Assembly: GCF_002860285.1 (NCBI RefSeq)
Contig: NZ_PGVF01000002.1
Location: 1 to 38,164, forward strand
From: Bacillus sp. M6-12
Lineage (GTDB): Bacteria; Bacillota; Bacilli; Bacillales; DSM-1321
Length of the DNA: 38,164 bases
Direction: 5' to 3'
In this document: positions 1-9,766 of the stretch, in pieces
Position numbering within the stretch: the first letter of the stretch is position 1
How the letters are laid out: the number at the start of each line of letters is the position of its first letter
Translations under genes and position numbers: made by a program
Notes under the pieces: generated by a model
Seen by the model: the letters and a program-made list of their open reading frames with translations, nothing else
Told to the model about the DNA's origin: nothing
Databases searched by the model: none

Positions 1-21
1 AGTCCGGGTGACGAGCGTTAG
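1..21 (+). CDS. 3' end of an upstream gene (partial)
   Basis: The first bases read in frame as Ser-Pro-Gly-Asp-Glu-Arg followed by TAG. The rest of the gene lies outside the window. The tetrapeptide SPGD also occurs in the small protein encoded just downstream at 93-245, so the two may be tandem relatives. With six residues visible this is only a suggestion, and the frame itself is uncertain. Confidence 0.3.
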   Translation, partial: SPGDER

Positions 22-92
22 AATTTTTTTTACTTCAACTTACAATTAAGATAAGAGGCCAAGGTATTTCTGACCAAAGGAGAGGATGTACG

Positions 93-245
93 ATGAGTAT
101 GAACTACTTCCAATGGAACAAAGAAAATAACGAAGCCATTTTCAGTCCGGGTGATCTGGAACAAACGAAAATATTATCGTCTCTGGAAGTAAATCTTCTA
201 ACACCTGAATTTGATATATGTGGTACCGTTTTAAATGAATTATAA
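93..245 (+). CDS. small hypothetical protein, 50 aa
   Basis: An ATG at 93 follows a good ribosome binding site (AAAGGAGAGG at 76-85) and opens a 50-codon frame ending in TAA at 243-245. It is immediately followed by a strong hairpin terminator. The product begins MSMNYFQWNKEN, contains FSPGDLEQTK, and has one cysteine near the end. It has no membrane segment or signal peptide and is acidic overall. I do not recognise the family. The ribosome binding site plus terminator argue that it is a real gene. The SPGD motif repeats in the last codons of the preceding gene, which hints at a small tandem family. Confidence 0.55.
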   Translation: MSMNYFQWNKENNEAIFSPGDLEQTKILSSLEVNLLTPEFDICGTVLNEL

Positions 246-246
246 A

Positions 247-287
247 AAACAGCCTGCCGATTTGTGAAGCATATCGGCAGGCTGTTT
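247..287. terminator. bidirectional intrinsic terminator
   Basis: A perfect 15-bp inverted repeat, arms 247-261 and 273-287 (AAACAGCCTGCCGAT and its complement), surrounds an 11-base loop. It sits between the convergent ends of the 50-aa gene and the acyl-CoA synthetase gene, so it probably serves both. Confidence 0.8.
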
Positions 288-326
288 AATTAATTCCATT
301 TACAAAATAGCTATTCGTTTGCTAGC

Positions 327-1916
327 TTAGTTAACAAAACGATCAGATACGCCATGGACTTTCCAGTATTCATCACGCAGATGCACTTTTTGAATTTTCC
401 CCGATGCCGTTTTAGGAAGTTCATTCACAAAGGACACTCCTGTTACTGCTTTAAAATGGGCGAGTTTTTCACGCGAAAAAGCAATGATGTCCTGTTCAGT
501 GAGATGATGCCCTTCCCGTTTCACAACATAGGCGTGCGGGGTTTCTCCCCACTTTTCATGGGGCACTGCAATCACTGCGGCTTCCAATACACCAGGATGC
601 TCATATAAAATCCCCTCTACTTCAATAGAGGAAATATTTTCACCACCGGAAATAATAATGTCTTTTTTCCTGTCAACAATGTCTATGTTTCCATATTGGT
701 CGACCGTACCCATGTCCCCGGTATGAAGGTAGCCGTTCCTTATTGCTTCCATAGTAGCTTCCTCATTCTTCCAGTATCCCTTCATCACTCCATGGCTCCT
801 TACAACAACCTCGCCAATTTCCTTTCCATCATGGGCCACCTCTTCGCCATGGTCGTTAATAACCTTTACAACGCTTCCCGCCATCGAATGCCCAGCCTTA
901 GCCTTCATCCTGTATTGTTCCCTGACAGGCAGGTGGGATAGATGGCCATGTATCGTGGAGACAAGACTAAGAGGAGCCGATTCTGTCATTCCATAAACCT
1001 GTATAAACTCCCATCCCAATTCTTTTTCAACCCTTGTCACAAAAGCAGGAGGAGGAGCAGATCCAGCAATGACAACCCTCAGGTTTGAATCAATCTCAGG
1101 TATATTTTTTTCATAATATTGAAGCAGTGAATTCAGGACAGTAGGTGCCATATGCATTACTGTTGCATTATGTTTTGCAATCATTGTAAAAATGGCTTCA
1201 GGTGTTGCCTTGCGGAGGAAAATCTGCGCAGCTCCGTTCAATGTATAATAAAATGGCGCCCCCCATGCATTTACGTGGAACATTGGCAAAACGTGCAAAT
1301 ATACATCTCTGTCACTGACTTTTAAATGATGCATGGCACTAAAGGCATGCAGATAATTATTGCGATGAGTCAGCATAACACCTTTGGGATTTCCGGTTGT
1401 TCCACTTGTATAAAGAAGCGAACAAACATCATTCTCTTCTAATTCAGCCCTGTCAAAGGCTGATGACTGCCCGTCAAGCCACTCGTCATAATCAGTTTCC
1501 AGGTTCGTTTCTTCTTTATAGTGAACAATAATGTGCTGAACCGTCGTTAGCCTGTCTTTTATAGGCGAGATTTGATGATATAGATCCTGATCTACGAGAA
1601 GAACCTTTGATTCGCTATGGTTCAGAATAAACAGATAATCTTCCGGCTTAAGTCTGATATTAAGGGGAACCATAATCGCGCCCAGCTGAAACACTCCATA
1701 AAATCCTTCAAGCATTTCAATTGTATTGCCCGCTAAATAGGCTACACGGTCGCCCTTTTTAATACCTAGCGCACGAAGGCCATATGAGAGCTTGTTAACC
1801 CGCTCATTTAACTCCCTGTATGTAAAAACACGTTCCTCACAATAAAGCGCTTTCTTTTCACCATATAACGAAACTGCCCTGTCCAAAAACTCAGTCAGCA
1901 CTAACGGTACATTCAT
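327..1916 (-). CDS. acyl-CoA synthetase (AMP-forming fatty-acid--CoA ligase)
   Basis: 529 aa. It is a member of the ANL adenylating family and would activate a fatty acid through an acyl-AMP and then pass it to CoA. The P-loop-like signature [13 protein letters not shown] lies near residues 165-180. The A5-type VYGMTESAP motif follows in the middle, then the YLHTGDMG and VDRKKDIIISGGENI hinge region. The C-terminal catalytic lysine motif is LPKTASGKIQK. The overall pattern resembles the medium/long-chain AlkK-like branch rather than LcfA or LcfB. I chose ATG at 1916 because AAGGTGG lies about 7 bases upstream; an in-frame TTG at 1919 would be too close to that site. It appears to be a single-gene unit. 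It lacks the FadR-type operator seen in front of the second synthetase in this window. The exact substrate is unknown. Confidence 0.88.
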   Translation of the reverse strand: MNVPLVLTEFLDRAVSLYGEKKALYCEERVFTYRELNERVNKLSYGLRALGIKKGDRVAYLAGNTIEMLEGFYGVFQLGAIMVPLNIRLKPEDYLFILNHSESKVLLVDQDLYHQISPIKDRLTTVQHIIVHYKEETNLETDYDEWLDGQSSAFDRAELEENDVCSLLYTSGTTGNPKGVMLTHRNNYLHAFSAMHHLKVSDRDVYLHVLPMFHVNAWGAPFYYTLNGAAQIFLRKATPEAIFTMIAKHNATVMHMAPTVLNSLLQYYEKNIPEIDSNLRVVIAGSAPPPAFVTRVEKELGWEFIQVYGMTESAPLSLVSTIHGHLSHLPVREQYRMKAKAGHSMAGSVVKVINDHGEEVAHDGKEIGEVVVRSHGVMKGYWKNEEATMEAIRNGYLHTGDMGTVDQYGNIDIVDRKKDIIISGGENISSIEVEGILYEHPGVLEAAVIAVPHEKWGETPHAYVVKREGHHLTEQDIIAFSREKLAHFKAVTGVSFVNELPKTASGKIQKVHLRDEYWKVHGVSDRFVN

Positions 1917-2033
1917 CAATATCCACCTTCCTGTTATTTGAATTTTCTAAATTTAATTTTACCACAATATTACGTGTGCAACTAATTCAAACTATATCTG
2001 TTATATAACATTATAGCTCAGTTTAACTTGCCT

Positions 2034-2221
2034 GTTGATTGCCGCTACAGGCACTTGCTTTCCGCGGGCGTTTCGGGAGCCTCATCGGCAATAATAAGCC
2101 TGCGGGGTCTACCTTGACCCGCTTCTCCCGCAGGACGTTGAATAAGCATCCTCGAATAAACACCGGACGAAGTAGATGCGAATGCATTTTCGAGGATCTT
2201 GCGCCTTTCGGTCCAATCAAC
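2034..2221 (+). repeat. 188-bp MITE-like dispersed repeat (family B)
   Basis: The segment is bounded by GTTGATTG and CAATCAAC, perfect 8-bp terminal inverted repeats; similarity between the two ends continues more weakly for about 24 bp. Inside are GC-rich inverted repeats, including CCTGCGGG ... CCCGCAGG. Base composition is clearly richer in GC than the flanks. The left end (GTTGATT-CCGCTACAGGC followed by CTTTCCGCGGGCG) recurs in inverted orientation at 28566-28626. From memory, similar elements are scattered through many Bacillaceae genomes. The short open frames across it on both strands look like by-products of the GC-rich palindromes. Confidence 0.75.
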
Positions 2222-2359
2222 ATAGTTCCATCTGCAATAAGCTTTATCCTAGCCTACTTTTAAGGTAACAAAATCAACAGCATTATTTAACAAAGAAAAC
2301 ATTATAAAGAAATCTTCTTATTGACGGGGATTGTCAGGAAAGTGATTATTCCATAGAAA

Positions 2360-2393
2360 AACGGCGACCCAGCATAAATCCTGGATAGCCGTT
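2360..2393 (-). terminator. intrinsic terminator of addBA
   Basis: Read on the minus strand, AACGGCTATCCAG pairs with CTGGGTCGCCGTT across an 8-base loop, with one mismatch and one G-U pair, and is followed by a short T run. It lies just beyond the addA stop codon. Confidence 0.65.
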
Positions 2394-2400
2394 ATAGATT

Positions 2401-5400
2401 CTACATTTTTAATAGGTGTGCTCCATCAAAGAAGAAGAGGTAACGTTCGCTTATTTTCTTCTTTAAAATTTCTTCAATGGCCTTTGTATAAAGCTGCAGC
2501 TGTACACGATATCGATCAGCCAATATTTCACGGGCTCCTTCAAATCCATTTCGGAAACGGCCGGTTATCGTATCAGTTTTATAGTCAAGCAGCACAATAC
2601 CTTGCTCATCTTCGAAAATGCAGTCAACCACACCCTGAACGATAACAATTTCATCTCCGTCCTGCCAGTCGCTGTAGGCTTCACTTGCTGGAACCGCCAT
2701 TGTAAACGGTACCTCCCGCTTTATTTTCCTGGCATTTTGCAATCTCCTGCCAAGATCAGAATCGAAAAATCCGCTGATCACCTCAGCGTTTACCACACCA
2801 GCTTGCTCTTCTGTTAGCAGTTCGCGCTTAATTAAATCCTTAATAAGCTCGTTAATTGCTTCTTCAGTTACTGGGCTTCGCAAATCGAGGTGCTGCATGA
2901 TTAAATGCATGATCGTTCCTCTTTCAGCAGGCGTGATTGATTTTTCCTGCATAAACACGGGCCTGGTAAGGATCGGACGTTTAAACCGCCGCAATAAATC
3001 CGTTGAACTGGCATCATCCCTCAGCTCTGCATGCCGTTTTAATTCGGAAACCGATTGTTTTGACCGGTAAGATGATGCATCGGCATGCTCATACTTCCAG
3101 TTCAATTGAAATTGAATTTTGTCCTTAAATTCTGACTCGAATGAAACAGGAACAGCTTCTTTGACAGCCTCAAGCAAAGCTTCCTGCTCCTGTTCGTCTA
3201 CAGTACCGATCTGCTTCAGCTCATCAGCAGCTACGATCGCCAGTTTCCAGCTGGACGGATCTCGGAGCACTTCCTCATTACCTGAGCTAATTGCATTAAT
3301 GTCCTGAAGCAGATCACCTGCACTTGCATGCCGGATAATTGAGGGGCCAATCCAATCAATGTAGCTTTTTGCTCCTGCCCTTATATGATTTTTCAAGAGC
3401 CATTCTTTCTCCTGTGCCTGCTGGCTCCAGCCTTCGATGCCTTTTTCCGCGTCCTTTAAAGTGCCAATTAAATAAAGCTTTTCCTTAGCCCTGGTCAGGG
3501 CAACGTAAAGGACTCGCATTTCCTCGGCAATCATTTCAAGCCGCTTTTTCCGTTTGAAGGCCAATTGCGGCAGGGAAGGATATGTGATCTGTAAATCTGG
3601 ATTAACAAACTTAGCCGCAAATCCATATTCCTTATCTAGTAAATAGGGCTTATTTAAATCCATCATATTAAATTGTTTTGACAAACCGGCTATGATAACC
3701 AATGGGAATTCAAGTCCCTTTGATGAGTGGATTGTCATAATCCGGACTACATCCTCCTGTTCACCCAGAGCCCTTGCGGCCCCTAGATCGTCTCCTCTTT
3801 CCTGCATTCTTTCAATAAAGCGCAGGAATCGGAATAAGCCCCGGAACGAGCTTGACTCATATTGTCTAGCCCTGTCATACAGTGCCCTTAAATTCGCCTG
3901 CCGCTGCTTTCCTCCAGGCATTCCTCCGGCAAAATCATAAAAAAGTGTTTCTCTAAACAGCAGCCAGATCAGTTCCGATAAAGACTCCTGCCGTGACACT
4001 GTCCTCCAGCGCGACAGCTTTTTGCTGAAGGAATCAACCTTGCTGTAGAGCTTCGCATCCTCTTCCATGCTGGCTTTTTTGCAAAATGTCTCAAGCGCCT
4101 CATAGTAGGTACCTGAATGATAAAGGCGGACTTGGGCCATTTCATCCTCCGTCAGTCCCACAATTGGAGAGCGCAGGACTGATGCAAGCGGGATGTCCTG
4201 CTGCGGATTATCAATTACCTTTAGCAGGGAGATCATGATCGCTATCTCTGTTGCTTCGAAATATCCTGATGAAAGATTGGCATACACAGGTATTCCCTGC
4301 TTTTTAAACTCCTCCATAATCTGCGGTGCCCATGGCATGGAACGCAATAGAATCACAATATCCCGGTAGGTTACGGAGCGATAGGTTTTTGTCTTGGTAT
4401 CATAGATTGGATGTTTTTCCGCGATTGCCTTCTTGATTATTCTTGCCATCATCCGAGCTTCCAGCTGAGCATTTTCAAGTTCTTCTGCTTCAAAGGATGT
4501 TTCTGAGGATTCTGTTTCACTATCAGCCTCCTCGGATTCCTTTACCTGCTCGGCATTGTCGATTAGAAAAAGTTCAATTGGATGAAGCTGTTCCTCAGGA
4601 TAATCGGCCCCTTTCTTTAATTCCGCATCCTTGTCATAATCAATTTCACCTACTGTAATCCCCATTAGCTGCCTGAACAGAAAGTTAGTTCCGTCAAGAA
4701 TTTCTTTCCGGCTTCGGAAATTCTGGTTTAAATCTATGCGCAGCCCTGTTTCCTCACCATCTGGAGAAAATCGTCCGTATTTCCCTAAGAATAAATTAGG
4801 TTCAGCAAGGCGGAAGCGGTAAATGGATTGCTTTACATCACCGACCATAAACAGATTTCCTGTATATTCCCCATCAGAGGTTACAAGCTTTAATATGGAC
4901 TCCTGTACATGGTTCGTATCCTGATACTCGTCCACAAGGACTTCCCTAAATTGCTTACGGTACTCCCTGGCAGCTGAAGATGGAACCCGTTCCATCCCAT
5001 TTGCTTCAGCCGTTAAAATGTCCAGGCAGTAATGCTCTAAATCTGAAAAATCAACCAGATTCTTTTCAGCTTTTACTCTCGAAAATTCCTGGTCGAATTG
5101 TTTTACAAGAGAAACGAGTGTTTTAGCAAATTCTTTCATTTCCCTGATATCCTGAAGATAGCTTTCTGGACGCCTTGAGAAAAGTTCTGTTTTCAGATTC
5201 TCCAGTATTTTTTTGGCCTTATTTCTTAGCTTCGTGGCTAAATCCAACAGTTTTTTATCATACTGATCTCCAGAGCACCGCTTTGCTGTTGAAATCTTCC
5301 AAGATTGCATTTGCTGATACAGTGCGTCCCAGGAGATATTCCCAGCTACTTTCAGCCGATGGATAATTTCTAGATCCTCAAGATAGTTTTGCACACGCGG

Positions 5401-6168
5401 GGCGGGTCCTCCGGGCAGTTTAGCAAGTTCCATTACCTGATTCAATAGCTCAGCAGCAGCCTCGAGCTGAAGGCTGATATCAAATTTCAAGGATTGAATA
5501 AAGGGAAGGGAATCAATTGAAGCTTCTTCTCCCAGTTCATACATTTGAACCAAATCGTCAAGCCATTGAAACGGGTTTGGATGGGATCTTGAAAAATCGT
5601 GCAAAGTCCGCACCATTGTTTGCAGAGCTGAATCACTGCGATCGGTCGAAAAAGCATCAACCAGCTTGAAAAAACTTTCATTCTCCTCCTGGCCGTAATG
5701 CTCTTCAAATAGTTCTTCAAGAACCTCATCCCTCAAAAGCTCCCCTTCGGTCGAATCTGCAATCCTGAACCCGGGGTCGATATCAGTAAGATAATAGTAT
5801 TTCCGGATTACCTCCAGGCAAAAAGAATGTAATGTAGAAATGGACGCTCGATTAATCAGGCTCAGCTGTTTTCTAAGGTGCTGGGAATGTGGATTTTCAT
5901 TGATAGCCGTCTCCAGAGCTTCTGCGATCCGGTGTCGCATCTCAGCAGCTGATGCATTCGTAAACGTAACAACCAGCAGCTGGTCAACATCAATTGGATT
6001 AGTCTGGGAAAGGATTTTTTGAATGATCCGGTTAACAAGCACAGCTGTTTTACCCGATCCGGCAGCAGCAGCAACCAGTATATCCTGTTCCTTGGCCCAT
6101 ATCGCCTTCCATTGGGCCTCTGTCCAAGTAAGATTTGCTGGCATCTGCGGTATAGTTGTCTTGCTCAT
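2401..6168 (-). CDS. addA: ATP-dependent helicase/nuclease subunit A
   Basis: 1255 aa, the length expected for Bacillus AddA. With AddB it resects double-strand DNA breaks up to a Chi site and prepares 3' ends for RecA. UvrD-type helicase motifs appear in order. Walker A AAAAGSGKT is at residues 33-41. LVDEYQDTN (Walker B) and VGDVKQSIYRFR follow, then VRIMTIHSSKGLEFPLV and RVLYVALTRAKEKLY. The C-terminal RecB-family nuclease carries the metal/catalytic motif near GIVLLDYKTDT. The ATG at 6166-6168 directly abuts the TAA of addB with no gap, so the two are translationally coupled. There is no frameshift or missing motif. Bacillus sbcD and sbcC, often next downstream, are absent here; an acyl-CoA synthetase lies there instead. 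Confidence 0.97.
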   Translation of the reverse strand: MSKTTIPQMPANLTWTEAQWKAIWAKEQDILVAAAAGSGKTAVLVNRIIQKILSQTNPIDVDQLLVVTFTNASAAEMRHRIAEALETAINENPHSQHLRKQLSLINRASISTLHSFCLEVIRKYYYLTDIDPGFRIADSTEGELLRDEVLEELFEEHYGQEENESFFKLVDAFSTDRSDSALQTMVRTLHDFSRSHPNPFQWLDDLVQMYELGEEASIDSLPFIQSLKFDISLQLEAAAELLNQVMELAKLPGGPAPRVQNYLEDLEIIHRLKVAGNISWDALYQQMQSWKISTAKRCSGDQYDKKLLDLATKLRNKAKKILENLKTELFSRRPESYLQDIREMKEFAKTLVSLVKQFDQEFSRVKAEKNLVDFSDLEHYCLDILTAEANGMERVPSSAAREYRKQFREVLVDEYQDTNHVQESILKLVTSDGEYTGNLFMVGDVKQSIYRFRLAEPNLFLGKYGRFSPDGEETGLRIDLNQNFRSRKEILDGTNFLFRQLMGITVGEIDYDKDAELKKGADYPEEQLHPIELFLIDNAEQVKESEEADSETESSETSFEAEELENAQLEARMMARIIKKAIAEKHPIYDTKTKTYRSVTYRDIVILLRSMPWAPQIMEEFKKQGIPVYANLSSGYFEATEIAIMISLLKVIDNPQQDIPLASVLRSPIVGLTEDEMAQVRLYHSGTYYEALETFCKKASMEEDAKLYSKVDSFSKKLSRWRTVSRQESLSELIWLLFRETLFYDFAGGMPGGKQRQANLRALYDRARQYESSSFRGLFRFLRFIERMQERGDDLGAARALGEQEDVVRIMTIHSSKGLEFPLVIIAGLSKQFNMMDLNKPYLLDKEYGFAAKFVNPDLQITYPSLPQLAFKRKKRLEMIAEEMRVLYVALTRAKEKLYLIGTLKDAEKGIEGWSQQAQEKEWLLKNHIRAGAKSYIDWIGPSIIRHASAGDLLQDINAISSGNEEVLRDPSSWKLAIVAADELKQIGTVDEQEQEALLEAVKEAVPVSFESEFKDKIQFQLNWKYEHADASSYRSKQSVSELKRHAELRDDASSTDLLRRFKRPILTRPVFMQEKSITPAERGTIMHLIMQHLDLRSPVTEEAINELIKDLIKRELLTEEQAGVVNAEVISGFFDSDLGRRLQNARKIKREVPFTMAVPASEAYSDWQDGDEIVIVQGVVDCIFEDEQGIVLLDYKTDTITGRFRNGFEGAREILADRYRVQLQLYTKAIEEILKKKISERYLFFFDGAHLLKM

Positions 6169-9100
6169 TTAGTTCCTGGCCTCCTCCCTGATTAATTCCA
6201 TAATGTCCGATTGTTTTTTAGAAGTAAGGTTTCTGAATTGATTGTCTTCCAGTGATTGGTCAAATTGGCAAACTGATTTAAATGAACAAAAAGTGCACGG
6301 AATTTTATCCTTCAATTTATAAGGAGCAATATCAACAATACCATCCACAATACTGTTGCCCGCATCGTTGTATAATTGGCGGACGTGCTGCTTAAGCGAA
6401 ACAAATTCCTCTTTGCTGGCAATTTTGCTATTGCTTTTCATTGTGCCATCTTTCTTAAAACCTGCCGGAATGATATCAGAACTTCCTGCCTGGCCCGGAT
6501 CCAGTGAGGTATCCATCATTTGAACCACCTTTGGCTCCCCAAGGATAAGACCATTCATTTTGAAATCCTTAAAAATCGCTTCTTCAATTTGGTCAAGCCC
6601 AAGCATGCCATTGCTTTTTACAACAGGGTTGTGGACATGGAAATAAAGTACTCCTGCCGGGAAGGCTTCTTTGCCAATAAGGGATTGTGAATGGGTAATG
6701 ATAATATCAAGATAAGTAAGCATTTGCAGGGAAAGTCCATAATAGACTTCGCTTAAATTCAGTTCCTTCTCGCTGGACTTATAGTCAACTACCCTTAAAT
6801 AAGTGCCGTCCTGTTCTTCGGCTTTATCTACTCTATCGATCCTTCCAATCAGCTCCATTTTCGTGCCATCCTTCAGCTGGAACGATAGCGGCGGCAGCTT
6901 GCCATCCATTCCGAAACCAAGCTCAAGCCCAATTGGGGCAAAGCCGCTTAAGCGGGCATGCTCGCTTAAGACAAGGGAAGCACGCGCTATTACATTCTCA
7001 AGCTTCCGTTTTAAATAATGGTGACGGTTGGTGCTTAATAAGATCTGATTCTGTAATTTAGGTGCAAGCGTATCGACTGCCCCTTTTGCAAGCTGAACGC
7101 ATTGTTCTTTTGTCAATGAAGACCACTGGATGCTGTTTGCATTGAGATGTTCCGCAATAACCTTCAATGCCGCATGAAACATATCCCCAATATCCGGGGC
7201 ATCCAGCCGGAATATCTTCCGCTCTCTCAGTTTTAGGCCGTGGGCTGCAAAATGTGCAAAAGCACAGCTATTAAACATTTCCATACGCGAAACACTTGCA
7301 AGGATATTTTCCCCATACAGCTTTTTACTTGTATCATGCTTTAGCTTCTTTGCGGTATTTTGGTAAAACAGGCTTGAAAGTACTCTTTGAGCCATACCTG
7401 ATACAGCCGGATTTTTTATATATGCGTTGTATACATCCCACCATAGCGGGTGGATTGGATAGTTCCTCTTTTTCAGCTGCAGCTGTGCAGTTAAGTAAGA
7501 CAATGCCACATCATGGTTAGCTGCAAATGATGTCTGTTCCTCAGGTGAAAGATCGGAAGGATCATTCAGGTACGTGCCTTCCTGCACATTTGGAAGGACT
7601 TCTTTTACCCTCTTAATATACGAGGAAGCAAGGAGCGATTTCCCCTCTTCATCAGCAAGAGGAAATGAAAGGCAGAGCGTTTGTGAACCTGTCATAAATG
7701 CCTTATAGGCAGTAAATTCTTCGTCCAGCAGTTTCGTTTTAGAGCTTGGTGCCACTTCCATTCCTCTGCTGTCCAAATATTCCCTGTCACTGTCAGAAAA
7801 GATTCCATCTGCAGATAATTTCGCAGGCAATACTCCCTCTGTCAGCCCAATTACAAAGACTGCTTTAACATCGTCCAGCCGCGAAAGATCAATGTTTGCC
7901 ACGATTACCTGGTCAATAGCCGGGGGAATAAGTGAAAATTTCATTGTTTCCATTCCCGCATCCAGAACGGAAGTAAATTGCTGAATTGTAAGCGCCTCTT
8001 CACCAAGTATTTCAACGAACTGATCGAGCAGTCCGCAAACGCTGTCCCATGCCTGCTCATGCTCCCTGGCAAGCAGCAGATCTCCTGAATCTTCGGCTTC
8101 CAGCTTCATTTTTTCCAGTTTTTCAGGGATATGCAATTCCTCAAGAAATACATATAAAGCCTCACAGAACGCTCTGCCGTTCACAGAACGTTTCAGCCGT
8201 TTAGACAGCCTGATAATCGGTTCTGTAAACAGGTTCTTCAATTCATTCAATTCGTTCTCAATTTCTTTTTCTCTATCGGTCTGAACTCTATCTTCAAATT
8301 CGATCCCTCTTATTCTCTTATAGGTCCATCTGTCCTTCGAAGTCCATTGGCTGCCCTTTAAACCTCTGGACAGAACATAGTTCTCCATCCGGTCAACAGC
8401 AACCCTCATTTTTCCGCTGCTGCGGGAGATGGGGAAAAGCAATTCAGTCTTAATGGCCCGAAAAACAGGCTCATATCGCCAATTAGTCACCAAAATCTCC
8501 AGAACTGATCTTATAAGTTCAATTAGCGGGTGATTGAGCATTGTCCGTTTGGAATCGATATAGTGAGGAATCTTGTAATCTCTGAAAATAGTTTGGATGA
8601 TGTCATGGTAGGCTTCACCATTTCGGAGCAAGATTGCTATGTCCTGGAAGCGTATATTTTGATCACGGACCAGGTTCAGGACTGCACGGGCTGTTCCTTC
8701 AACCTCAGCACGGCGGTTGACAGCCTGTGAAACGGATACTTCAGTTTTACCCTCAAATTCCAGCAGCGGCCTGACATTAAAATTTTCTTCAAGGTGAACA
8801 AGCGACGGAGCTTCTGTAAATCTTAATGGGCGGTCCAATACAATATCTTCGCCAACTTCAACTCCCAGACTGAGAGCTGCATTGAATATGCTGTAATACG
8901 TATGTCCTGTTTGCCTGAAAAGATGGAGACTGTCAGGCGGCATATGCCTGAACGGCTTGTCCAGCGTAAGGGCAACCTTTACACTTTTGCAATGCTTTAA
9001 AAGTTCTTCAACAATCAGCAGCTCCTGCGGGGTTAGGCTGTAGAATCCATCTATATAAACCTCCGCAGAGGAGATAAAGGATGAGTGAGGGATTTTCTCA

Positions 9101-9657
9101 ACAAGAAGCCTGAAGTAGTCCTCTGAATCAAGATACTTTCCTGCCAGTTCATCTTCAAACGCCTGATAGATAATTTCCAGATCATGAAGCTTATCCCCGA
9201 GTGCTCCATCACTTTCATTTTGTGTCAGGAAAGTCCTAATCTCTTCAGGCTTAACACAATACCGCTTAAACTCGGTAAGCATTTCTTCCATTTGAGCAAG
9301 AAAACCCTGCTTCTCAGAAGAACGTGCGAATAATTTAAGATCGCCCTTCTTTTCATTCATGATTTTCCTGATCAGCATGCTCACTCCTGTGCTGTCCAGA
9401 TGAATCCGGTTCATACCGCCCACTTCCTGAAGCACTTTCCATGCAAGCCGGGTGAAGCTGAGTACCTGAGAGCGGATCATACCGCTTAAACCTGGTGTAG
9501 CAAGTAATTTATGTTCAGATAAAAATGTCATCTGTTCAGGAACAATATAAATGATCGGGTTACCTTCCGGATTTTCGAATAGTTTCTCACGAATCTCATC
9601 TAATATCACAGTTGTTTTTCCTGTACCGGACTTCCCAAGCAAAAACTGCAGTGTCAT
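6169..9657 (-). CDS. addB: ATP-dependent helicase/deoxyribonuclease subunit B
   Basis: 1162 aa. It is the partner of AddA; in the family it carries the second nuclease domain and an iron-sulfur cluster. The N-terminal P-loop GKSGTGKT is close to the start. The first cluster cysteine is in FNSCAFAHFAAHGL, and the other three are in CTFCSFKSVCQF near the C-terminus. The RecB-type nuclease motif is LRVVDYKSSEKEL. All four cysteines are present, so the nuclease should be functional. I place the start at ATG 9657, with GGGGGCG about 8 bases upstream; TTG at 9660 is in frame but less likely. It is first in the addB-addA pair. A LexA-type palindrome lies about 110 bp upstream. Confidence 0.97.
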   Translation of the reverse strand: MTLQFLLGKSGTGKTTVILDEIREKLFENPEGNPIIYIVPEQMTFLSEHKLLATPGLSGMIRSQVLSFTRLAWKVLQEVGGMNRIHLDSTGVSMLIRKIMNEKKGDLKLFARSSEKQGFLAQMEEMLTEFKRYCVKPEEIRTFLTQNESDGALGDKLHDLEIIYQAFEDELAGKYLDSEDYFRLLVEKIPHSSFISSAEVYIDGFYSLTPQELLIVEELLKHCKSVKVALTLDKPFRHMPPDSLHLFRQTGHTYYSIFNAALSLGVEVGEDIVLDRPLRFTEAPSLVHLEENFNVRPLLEFEGKTEVSVSQAVNRRAEVEGTARAVLNLVRDQNIRFQDIAILLRNGEAYHDIIQTIFRDYKIPHYIDSKRTMLNHPLIELIRSVLEILVTNWRYEPVFRAIKTELLFPISRSSGKMRVAVDRMENYVLSRGLKGSQWTSKDRWTYKRIRGIEFEDRVQTDREKEIENELNELKNLFTEPIIRLSKRLKRSVNGRAFCEALYVFLEELHIPEKLEKMKLEAEDSGDLLLAREHEQAWDSVCGLLDQFVEILGEEALTIQQFTSVLDAGMETMKFSLIPPAIDQVIVANIDLSRLDDVKAVFVIGLTEGVLPAKLSADGIFSDSDREYLDSRGMEVAPSSKTKLLDEEFTAYKAFMTGSQTLCLSFPLADEEGKSLLASSYIKRVKEVLPNVQEGTYLNDPSDLSPEEQTSFAANHDVALSYLTAQLQLKKRNYPIHPLWWDVYNAYIKNPAVSGMAQRVLSSLFYQNTAKKLKHDTSKKLYGENILASVSRMEMFNSCAFAHFAAHGLKLRERKIFRLDAPDIGDMFHAALKVIAEHLNANSIQWSSLTKEQCVQLAKGAVDTLAPKLQNQILLSTNRHHYLKRKLENVIARASLVLSEHARLSGFAPIGLELGFGMDGKLPPLSFQLKDGTKMELIGRIDRVDKAEEQDGTYLRVVDYKSSEKELNLSEVYYGLSLQMLTYLDIIITHSQSLIGKEAFPAGVLYFHVHNPVVKSNGMLGLDQIEEAIFKDFKMNGLILGEPKVVQMMDTSLDPGQAGSSDIIPAGFKKDGTMKSNSKIASKEEFVSLKQHVRQLYNDAGNSIVDGIVDIAPYKLKDKIPCTFCSFKSVCQFDQSLEDNQFRNLTSKKQSDIMELIREEARN

Positions 9658-9766
9658 CAATTCGCCCCCATTTCAACGTTTGTATCTTTTGTTCTATAAT
9701 ACTATCTCTACTATAACAGAACCTCCCTTTACGCTTCATTAGGAGGAGGCTTTCCAAAAATACAAA

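Larger units (their letters stand above)
1917..2400. other. intergenic region between acyl-CoA synthetase and addA
   Basis: This 484-bp gap holds AT-rich leader DNA of the synthetase gene (1917-2030), the family B repeat (2034-2221) and the addBA terminator (2360-2393). I see no supported gene. The frames at 2023-2263 lie inside the repeat. Confidence 0.7.

Noticed and set aside
2023..2263. Open frames on both strands upstream of addA
   Set aside because: They lie across the GC-rich family B repeat, which has few stop codons; no ribosome binding sites.
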